Positions 55,503-64,000 of a DNA stretch of 64,000 nt are shown here, piece by piece. Source of the stretch: Corythucha ciliata (Eukaryota > Arthropoda > Insecta > Hemiptera > Tingidae); assembly GCA_038030265.1 (NCBI GenBank), contig CM075941.1, positions 43,400,164-43,464,163 of the forward strand, written 5' to 3'. Position numbers and translations under genes: made by a program. Under the pieces are notes generated by a model. It did no database searches, was not told where the DNA came from, and was given only the letters and a program-made list of their open reading frames with translations. Each line of letters opens with the position of its first letter. The first letter of the stretch is position 1.

Positions 55503-56157
55503 ATGGAGGAGCACGAAGAACGAGTACTCGAGTTTTTCGTAAAAGGTGCGTTCGTATCCATTTACAACTAAAACGTTCTTTATTAATTGAAAAACACCTC
55601 CAGGGGATTGGAAAAACGCCTTAAGATGCCACCAAATGTCTCCCTCGCCCAAACTACTCTGGCCGGTGCCTGAAGTCGACGACTTGACATTCATCGGTAG
55701 AACATGTCGAGAGTTGGGTGTCAGCCGGGTAACGAGTGTCGGAAGTGGTAGGGGATTTTTCGAATGGCTTCTGACGAGTGCCACAGGTCTACCAGTGACG
55801 TGCCTCGAACTGGACGAATTGTTCTGGAGGAAAATTGGCCGAACGCCGTTCGCCGAGTTGCTTTTCAAACGGCCGGCCGACGGTTCTCGTGGTGCGGTTA
55901 GTCCTCAGTTTGACTCAGCTGCTAAGTCCTCGGCGACGGGGGCGTTGCTTTTCTGTTATTTCAATGACTCGAAAGAGTTTTTGAATTACTTGAATGATTT
56001 CAACGGTCGATGCTTGATTATTTTGGGTTCCGACAGTCCAATTAGGCTGACGAATCCTTCACCCTTCCCGGAGTACTTGCCTTGCGAATGGAAGCTTGTG
56101 GGAAAGAAGGACTTGGTTTTATCTCCAGGCGACGTAATAACCATATACTTCAGATAA
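55503..56157 (+). CDS. Small methyltransferase-like protein of unknown function
   Basis: Two exons, 55503-55545 and 55604-56157, 198 residues, joined in phase (G|GG). The N-terminus is MEEHEERVLEFFVKG|DWKNALRC. The segment VTSVGSGRGFFEWLL resembles the glycine-rich SAM-binding loop of class I methyltransferases, followed by the acidic CLELDE that often ends the second strand. Later, LLFCYFND and GRCLIILGSD fit further Rossmann strands. I recognise the type as a family of insect and other animal proteins annotated only as uncharacterised. No substrate is proposed. It lies directly after the USE1-like gene and faces prefoldin 3 with 119 bp between stops. Confidence 0.75.
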
Positions 56158-56276
56158 TTGAACGTTAATAATTTTAATATAAAAAGTTCAATAATAAGGA
56201 GCAGACAGGAGTGTATTAAGCGAAAATTAGGATGTTTTAGAATTTGTTAAGGAGGTATAAACTCAAGGAAGTTATA

Positions 56277-57525
56277 TTACGCGGTGGCCTTCGCAGCCTG
56301 TCTCTTCCTGACATTCCAGTTGAATACTCTGGCCATATTAACTTCAGTAGTAGTTATCTGGTCCCTAAGCATACCATAAACAATTGTATTCATCATTCTT
56401 GCTTTGAAAAAAAAAAACTCCAAACCTCAAAAAGTTTAAATCGCGGTCAGCCAATTCAAGATTCTTTTTAGCCGTGTCCATACTGTTGTTAATAACGTCT
56501 AAAGCTTCCTCCAGCGGATACTCCAGCATGACGTTGGCCTGACAAATTAAATTGGGCGTTAATTCCCAGACGTTTCCGCAACCTATTGTTACTTACCCCA
56601 AGCCAGAGGTAGACTTTATCCGTAGGTGGCATGGACGATTCCATGTACACTTGATCGGACAGTAGAAAATCGACGGTGAAGTCACCCTCAGCGCTGCGAC
56701 ACTTCATGAGTTTGACAACCATGTCGGCGGAGCGTTGTAATTCCGGTATTTTAATTTCTAACCTGTGGACGTCCGTTTACTCTTTTAGACGTTTTTTCTA
56801 ATGAAATTTTCAAGCGCTGTTTACCTTCTCTTTTTGACGATTAGGGCGCTTTCCAGTCTTTTGTATTTCTTGAATTGTTCATCCAAGGTGGCCAGCACAA
56901 GGTCGACGTTACCTTTGATGTTGGGTGCTTCCATGTATGTATTAATATCAGACTGAAAACATGTAATTTGGAACTCGAATTAGACAACCGGTATATTCGA
57001 GGAAAGGAGAAGGGTCATTTGACCCTTGAGAACACTCCTAACCCCCTCCAACTTCTTTTAGAGGACGCGAGTTGGTAGTAGTAGGCCTCCCTTTAGATGG
57101 GATAGAGAACCCAAGTTGTTTTGGATGTTGAACAGGTCGTGGTGGCAGCCGCCCCGTTGCCGTGAAAATGGATCATCTGCTGAGTAACCGAATGATGTAT
57201 GACTATCTTTGATCTTGTCGGGTCTTGTGTTTGATATTTTGGTCAAACCGTGTGCACTTGAAAGCCTACAAAGGGTTCCTACAAGTGATGCCTTCGAATG
57301 ACCCTTGATGGGTTCAGGGCTTGAATGGGTGGAGAATTGTCAGGGAAGAACCGACTAGCGTGAGCATCCGTTGACTGGAGCTTTCAAGTGATTATGGTCG
57401 TGTGAACTCTTACGAATAGACTTGTCGGGACGGTCGCTTACCAGAAATTCGGCTTCGGGGATTCCTGCACAAGGCCTGTCCGTTGTTTTGGCGGAGTCTT
57501 TTTCCTCCTTATTTTTATCCGACAT
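56277..57525 (-). CDS. VBP1: Prefoldin subunit 3 (VBP1)
   Basis: Exons run from 57525 (MSDKNKEEKDSAKTTD) to 56277. After GIPEAEF the first intron is about 480 bp. Next come LDEQFKKYKRLESALIVKKRR, IPELQRSADMVVKLM, the family's PPTDKVYLWLGANVMLEY and the end TTTEVNMARVFNWNVRKRQ. About 185 residues with two long helices around a central strand pair, as in alpha-class prefoldins. A subunit of the hexameric chaperone handing unfolded actin and tubulin to the TRiC chaperonin in the cytosol. The last exon joins with AG|G in phase. A possible ATTAAA lies at 56177-56172. Confidence 0.93.
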
Positions 57526-59540
57526 GATTAACGCTGCTCCGAGGAACTTTAAGAAGTAAATTTACACCTTTTTTCCAGCTAAATTCAGCCCAACAAAAAT
57601 GAGTCCGGGTCGGGGCTCAACCTTCCTTTCTTGTAACACTGAATGGAGGTAAATGGCGCGCTATATTGTGTCGTTTTGAAAACCAAAGCGCTTTCGGCCA
57701 GGAAATGCCAATTTTGACCAAGGATCTGGTTTTTAGGGGACTCTTCACACTGGTATCCCAACTATTCTGCCCCCGCCTGCGACCCACCACAAGAGTCCAA
57801 TAATTCGATTCAGTAGCCGTCAATTGCTTCCCAACGAGACTGACCTCAGGGCAAGAACCAGGGGCGTATCCATCCCTTGGTCTAGGGGGGGGGGCGAAGA
57901 TGTCAGATGCACCAGAGACCCCAGTAAGAAAACTACTAGTTCATCAACTCAGATACAGGCGCTTTAAATCGTCAATACCAGAAACTAAATTTTCACAAAA
58001 AAGGGTTAGAATCCGTCAAAATATCGTTGTAGCCTTCTATTCAGGATTTACTGTCTAAAAACTGACAATGTTTCCAGAAATAATTATACCGTCAAAAGTT
58101 CAAGAGTAAAATAAATCACCATTATTGTAGCGAAATCTTCAGTTTTGATATGTGTCTCGTCAGCTTTGGCTTTGGGCTTTGGGTTTTGAGTTAAAATCGC
58201 CACTTTTGGAGATGTAAACCCTCCAAAACCAAAGATTTCACGCCAAAAGTGACGCGTTATATCAAAACTGAAAATTTCAAGACAATTTGTATTGGTGATG
58301 AACCTTGAGCTAAATTTGACAGGTTTTCCTCAGAATGAAACGTTTACCTCCAGACTAGTGTTTTTAACACAAAACTGGCAATTAATACGAAACCGAGGTT
58401 TTTTTAAACCCAAAAATGAAGTTTTTACCCTGAAACAGCTACCAAAAAGTGAAGGTTTCACGACAAAACTGGCGACTTCACCCCAATGAACTTAGTGGTT
58501 TTACCTCAAAACTCAAATTTTACATAGAAACGGGCGATTTTAGCACAAAAATGACAGGTTTAGCGCAAGAACAGCGATTTATATAGTATATAAATTCGCG
58601 ATTTTAGCAAAAGCATGAGATATTAGTGAAGGCTAATCCGAGAAATTCCTTTTTCAGTGTCTTGGACCTGTGAAAATGGTTTATACGGTATGAGAAATTT
58701 ACAAAATTGGTTGTTTAATTAGGCAACCCCACAAAATTGATTTTTCAGGCACAGAAACTCACGGTTTTCCCGAAACAAATCCGCGAATTGATGTGTTTTA
58801 CATAGCGAAATTTCAGCAATTGGTTTCAAGAGAGCCAAACGCGCGAGATTGATTTTTGAGAGCAAGATGTGTGAAATCGGGTTTTGAATAGGCCAATCCT
58901 GCGAAATTAATTTCTCAGTGAGATAGACCCGCAAAAATGTGTTGTTTTTTGCGAGAAAAACACGCAAAATTGGAATTTTATTACGTTGTGTCTGTGAAAT
59001 TTGCTTTTCAGCAGAAAATGTATTTTTAAGGCGTAAAAACCCTCGAAATTGGTTTTTTGTAGTGAGCAAAATCCGAGAAATTGTTTTTTTTTTTGTGAGC
59101 GTCAACGAAACAAAATGTGGCGACCCTGAAGGATTTGTACATTTCCATGGTGTCTAGGAGTGGGCAGATGCTCCACTAAATCGTCGCTTTCGACTCTAGG
59201 TGTGGGCAGTTGCCCACCGCTGCCCCGCAGTTTGGTCACTAAACCCCAAATGTGGCCAATTTAGCTGCTGGGTTGGGACTGGGTTAATTCACGGTAGCTC
59301 TGTCCACTAATCGTCTGAAGCAGCTCAGATCCACACATCGGCGTAGACATTGGCCCAAGATAATAAAGAAAAGTAGTTCGGATTTTGATCGGAAAAAAAA
59401 AAAAAAAAATGGAGATATATTTGTCCTTTACAAATTACGTCGGCAGTTCGCCAGGACAGAAAATTGCTTATTCACTAATGCTGTATTTTAATTAACTTAC
59501 GAACTAGATGTAATTTTTACACTAAGGTTGAGGACAATAT
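57526..59540. other. Spacer with degenerate repeat, family C
   Basis: From about 58130 to 59110 loose copies around CGAAATTGGTTTTTCAG or ggcgattttagcacaaaa, about 30-38 bp apart. Also a run of 10 G at 57887 and poly(A) near 59393. No gene recognised. Confidence 0.5.
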
Positions 59541-61933
59541 TTATAGATCGCTGAACAACAAAAACTCAGTGAGGGATTTTGGCAAGGGTAGTTGTAGAAT
59601 AGAGCGACGAAATTCGCACGGAGTCTTACAATATATTCTGTGCAAGTAGGTGCGAAGAGCAAGTCGACTCAATCGTTTCAACGACGAGGGTTGCATCGCT
59701 CGTGAGCGAACGATTTCAAACAGCGTGAACACTTTCCCATAGATGTTGTCGTTGACAAGACCCAGGGCGTCGCGAATGAGCTCGTGAGCAATGCTCAGCT
59801 CTGTGCAGGCATCGGACAGGAATCGAACAAGCGAGCTTTCGTGTCCGTGCCACTGATAGCCGTCGGCTCGAAGCTCGTCGATGAAATAGCACAGTAGTGA
59901 CTCAGGCTCGACTTCGTTCGTGTAGCGGAACATGAACGCCAAACCTCGGGTGAACCTATCAGGAATAATACAAACAAAAAATCAGTTTAAAACATTCTGT
60001 CTCTCTTCATTATCTATCGATGAGCTTACCCGGTCAACATAGCATGCCGAAAAGGCTGAGGTACCCTAAACGACACCGGCGTGTCAGGATCAGCTCCTAG
60101 TTCAAGCACTCTCAGCAACGTAGACTCGCAGTTACAAGTGTCGTTATGCGACGGCCGATGTGCTTGAATAACAGAATCGACGAGTCGAACTGACGGAAGG
60201 TCGAATACAATATGACGGAAATCTGGGTCGAGCGGCGCTCGACTCGATAGAATGGTATCGATAAACGCCTGTTTCCTTTCAGGATTCAGGGAATTAGTAT
60301 GAAGGAGAAGGAAGCACAACGGCGGGTAGAGTTCATCGCCCATTTTGGCCGGGCATGACAGCACCGCTGGGCTGGCTCTCTCGCACAACAGTTTCAGGCC
60401 GTCCAGTTGATCCCGATTGATTAGTAAACAAGGGAGGCTTCTCGTGTGATCAAGATTCGGTTGAATGGTGCCTCCAGCTTCAATAGCAGAGTCAGGAGTG
60501 TTATTCAGAACGAGTTGAAAACAATCGAAACTGCAGCAGTAGGCCGCGATATGGAGAGCTAACAGCCCGCGGCTATCAGCCATAGATGTGTCAGCTCCCA
60601 GGTCGATCAAACGTTTAATAATATCCAAACTCCGAAACTGAACCGCCTCCATGAGCAGTGTCCAGCCGTCAGATGTTGTTTTGTTTATCGCCTGCAGTAG
60701 GGACTCTTCGCGTTCTAGAAGAGAGTCGAAAATTTCGAGGTTTCCTATTGTACAGGAAAATAACAGAGGGCGTCTGTTGAAATAGTCGATGTTTTGAAGA
60801 TCAGCTCCGTTTTCAATTAAAAACCTGACGACATGAGGATGACTGTGTTGAATGGCGTAGTAAATTGGTGTTAGTAGCTCGTTGTCTTGAGCGTTAATGG
60901 CAGCTCCGTCACGTACGAGCGCCCGAATAATTCTCAAATCTCCCTTGGAGCAAGCGACATGTAAAGGTGTCACACAGTCAACAGTCGCTGTTTTAACATT
61001 AGCACCATGCGCCAACAGGAGGTCCACAGTTCGAGCGCAACCGTGTGAACAGGCGACGTGCAGTGGCGTCATACCGTCGACGGTTTTATGTTCGAGATAA
61101 GCGCCGGCGTCGACGAGAATTTCAGCAGCTTCAAAGAGCTCATCATTGAGACAGGCGTCGTGCATGGGCGTGAAACCGCGATTGTCGGGTGCGCCCAGGC
61201 CTGAAGTGTCCGTGTCGATGAGACGTTTCAGTTCGGCCATGTTGCCTTCGCGAATAGCGCGCGCGATGCGCGAAGCCGAAGCTGGGTTCCTCCAATCAAA
61301 ATCTAGTGGACGTATTCTGGAATCATTTGAAACTCGTGTTAGCGGTCTGAAATAATAGAACATGAATGGTGTTCGAGGAATCTTGACGTGAAACCCCGGT
61401 TCTTGAAGGTTTCAAGGGACCCCCCGTTTGGCCTTGCGGACAAGTCTCCGTTTTGACCTCAGACCTTCGTCAAGCTGGAAATAGAGCGTACTGTTGGACT
61501 TAAACCGCTCCTCAGGCCTTGCTGTTTCAAGCCAGCTTCGATGAACAAAACGGACACACATTATGCCACACTCGTGTGGGGGGGGGGGGCTTCTGGGAAA
61601 TGTGGAAAAATGTGCCTTGAATACGATGTAGGTACAGGACTTTCTAATAAACGCCAAAAATGTAGTGTGACAAATCATAAAGCTCCCAATATTATAAGTT
61701 TAGGTAATCGAAAAGTCATTAGGTATTTTCGGGCGACCTACAAAAGGTACAATTTGTAGGTTGTATACATAGCAACATGTATTCAATTGGTTTAAAAACT
61801 ACATAACTTGCAAATTTTGTACCTTGTGTAGGTTTGGAGGGTCGCCCGAAAAGACCTATTCTCAAAAAATAATTAATGTAGTACAAGCCAGAACGAACCT
61901 GTTGGTCATTTGATGATAATTGGCGTCCACCAT
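59541..61933 (-). CDS. Ankyrin-repeat and SOCS-box protein (ASB3-like)
   Basis: Exons 61933-61899 (MVDANYHQMTN), 61346 to about 60031, and about 59960-59541, about 580 residues. Around eight ankyrin repeats are visible (for example GFTPMHDACLNDELFEAAEI, GMTPLHVACSHGCARTVDLL, CVTPLHVACSKGDLRIIRAL, GWTLLMEAVQFRSLDIIKRL). The C-terminus SSLKRLSRLALRTYL plus ILQLPLPKSLTEFLL is a SOCS box, which binds elongin B/C and CUL5. ASB proteins select substrates for CUL5 ubiquitin ligases. The Met at 61363 looks like an intron artefact, because attatttcag at 61347 is an acceptor whose phase matches exon 1 (AG|A). The exact ASB member is uncertain. Confidence 0.85.
61721..61857. mobile_element. Hairpin MITE in intron 1 of the ASB-like gene
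   Basis: aggtattttcgggcgaccta and ggtacaatttg are mirrored by caaattttgtacc and gtcgcccgaaaagacct. Fully non-coding. Confidence 0.65.
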
Positions 61934-63240
61934 GCGGAAAATGTTGAGCGCAATAATTGCAAGTTTTTCTCACAAAGCCTCAAAACTGACAGGAAAACTT
62001 AAAAATCCATAAACAACAATACCGAAACTGTCAACGCTAAAAGGGAGGCCCTCTGTGCAGGTTTAGTGATACTGCTTGATAAGCACATTGGTGGGGGTGG
62101 ACGCGCGTCAATATGAAAAGCATGACGCCTTTTTTCTGGGGACGCTCACGAGGGACGGGCGGGTTTGAATATGACTTTTATTTACCCATATTAGGCCCAT
62201 TCCAGCAAGATGTTTGGAACATGTTCGGAGCAGAGTTGCCATAGGACCAGCAGGAACGCATAAAGCGGGCCTCGCTCCGTTCGGCGATGGGGATGAAGAT
62301 AAGTCAACGAAATACGTTACGAGCTCGTGCGAGGCATTCGATGTTTCTTGATTTCGTTCTTTCTTGTACTGTGAAAATTTGGAGGTCTAGATGCTACTCT
62401 TTCAGTATTTTAGTTTTAACTGTCCTGTCCCCCTTTTCCTTTTTTATTATTTCGAGTGTGAGTGCGAAATTAATGCACCCATATTCAAATAAAAAGCTAC
62501 TTTATTTTCTTATTGTCCAAAATGATGAGAAAGACTAGCTTTCGCTATAAGAGGCAGAAGCCAATATCTGTTCTGTTACAACTGGGCCTTCTTGACTAAT
62601 GTTGGGGCCACAGGCCCAGAATAACATTGGGCCTATAGCTTTGTGTGTTCACACATCACACAGTTTCAAATTAATTTTCAAAAGTAGCTATACTTTGGGT
62701 AAACCGGTGAAGAGGAAGGTATTTAAAGTCAATTTTTCGTATTATTGAGGAATGTTGATGTAAAACTTGGCCGCTCTGTTGTCGAGACGCCTTTTGTCGC
62801 TTCAGCCTTAACTAGCGATTTTTCCACGTTTAGCCACGGACTAGCGTTTTTTCTCAATTTTAATCGCGAATTAGCTATTTTTGCGAAATTTTGCAAAATG
62901 CCCCACACACACTCTCGGTAATTGCCACTTTTCTATGGCAAAATTTACATGAAATGCCACGGCAAGGACAAAATGTATGCTAACGCCTTACCAAGGGCAA
63001 TGTTATGGTGACATTGTCCTTTTCAAGAAAAAACTCGTCAGTTTCACGGAGACAACGTCAATTTCAAAATCTCTGTCTGTTTTATGAAAATACTTGCAGT
63101 GGTGGTATGATTGTACGAGGAGATTTTCAGTTTAAAAGGTGCCAATTTAGTAAGTCAATCATCGGTTTCATTGGGAAGTACCAAAGTTTAGTGATTCCAT
63201 GAGGAATTTGCCATTTTTGAGAGATTTTTCAATTTAATAA
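61934..63240. other. Spacer with fragments of families A and B
   Basis: A short family A stretch at 62815-62890, then gcaaaatttacatgaaatgc (62938) and a family B array at 63015-63240, the same arrangement as at 48.4-50.3 kb. An open frame at 62287-62538 shows no recognisable family. Confidence 0.5.
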
Positions 63241-63254
63241 GGAAATTAATAGTT

Positions 63255-63720
63255 TGAACACAAGGTATAGTAGTACACCAAAAGTGGGATAAAAAAGTAC
63301 TATTCGGATAGTGGCCTATCTCTTTTAGTTTTTGAGTGATGATTTTTTAGTGATTTTAAAGAACATTCGTTTTTCCCCCCGAACAACTGTCATTTCTCAG
63401 CTTGTTCTGCATTTTTTTGAAAAGTGATGGCAGTTTTTTAAAAAAATTTACTGCTTCTTGACAAATTGTTTTTCAGTTGGTCAAACATCACAAAAACTTC
63501 TCCGTTTTCTCAGCTTTCCAACACACAGCGCAGCTTTTAAGTACTTACAGCTTTTGTGTACTCACAATTTGAATTATCTCCCTCCTTCGATGAGCAATTA
63601 TGAAAAGAAACAAAAAGTCCTTGAATTTAGGGCTAAAAATGAATAATGACGGGTATGAAATTAACATTCAATTCCAATCCGAAACTGACTTCTATTGCAC
63701 TACTTCTTGAGAAAATCAAT
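63255..63720. repeat. Partial copy of the 5.9-kb foldback arm
   Basis: acaccaaaagtgggataaaa, gtggcctatctcttt and ctccgttttctcagctttcc match, with changes, the arm at 5980-6470. It lacks the outer end. Confidence 0.6.
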
Positions 63721-63772
63721 TTACGGCACAGGAACAATCAAAATTTAAACTAAAACCCCTTCACAAAAAATA

Positions 63773-63773
63773 C

Positions 63774-63804
<31 letters not shown>
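63773..63804. repeat. (ATT)n microsatellite
   Basis: About ten ATT units in a row near the end of the window. Confidence 0.9.
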
Positions 63805-64000
63805 TTAATTTTATCAATGTTTCATATTATTCTTCATAGATGATGCATTTCTTCTTAAGATGCGATGTTTCGGGTCAAATTTTGATTGTTCCTGTAACAA
63901 TCATGTGTGCCACACAACAATGTGCGTGGCTCCTGTACGTCTATACGATTTTCCCATAAATTATAAGTTTTATTAATAACTCTTATGGTCATTAGTGGGG

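Overview
The window is animal nuclear DNA. Its genes have many short introns (mostly 50 to 120 bp) with GT-AG borders, and the space between exons is crowded with transposons, inverted repeats and degenerate tandem repeats. Jockey-type and PHD-finger LINEs, presenilin with a WDLFAVL catalytic motif, and the eL21 and WDTC1/adipose sequences point to an arthropod. I cannot place the class from sequence alone.

Layout. 520-13330 (-): a 13-exon WDTC1/adipose gene whose third intron (9.7 kb) is packed with nested foldback elements. 15046-20528 (-): RAD50, about 22 exons. 20.5-32.3 kb: repeat-rich stretch with a plus-strand PHD-finger LINE split by a minus-strand Jockey LINE, a composite repeat present twice, and exon-like remnants of an unidentified gene. 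32.5-36.4 kb: array of a roughly 182-bp higher-order unit and a related roughly 30-bp degenerate unit. 38.8-57.5 kb: gene-dense block with an MCFD2-like EF-hand gene (+), golgin-84 (-), ribosomal protein eL21 (+), an EHD-family ATPase (-) with an intronless presenilin gene inside its 8-kb intron, a USE1-like SNARE (+), a small methyltransferase-like gene (+) and prefoldin subunit 3 (-). 59.5-61.9 kb: an ankyrin/SOCS-box gene (-). The last 2 kb is repeats.

The genes are unrelated housekeeping genes, not a pathway. Four act in membrane traffic: MCFD2-like (ER-Golgi cargo), golgin-84 (Golgi tethering), EHD (endosomal recycling) and USE1 (Golgi-ER SNARE). Their order looks like ordinary compact synteny. 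The block is very tight: tail-to-tail pairs have stops 42, 51 and 119 bp apart, and two head-to-head pairs have start codons 432 and 459 bp apart.

The observations most worth a second look are the nested intronless presenilin, the two alternative last exons of the MCFD2-like gene, the foldback-within-foldback structure in the WDTC1 intron, the 48.4-49.7 kb foldback with a reiterated CTGACGCGCTCGAG motif, and the recurrent pure G/C tracts of 9-14 bp. I did not find a convincing new biochemical system. No tRNA, rRNA or CRISPR was seen.
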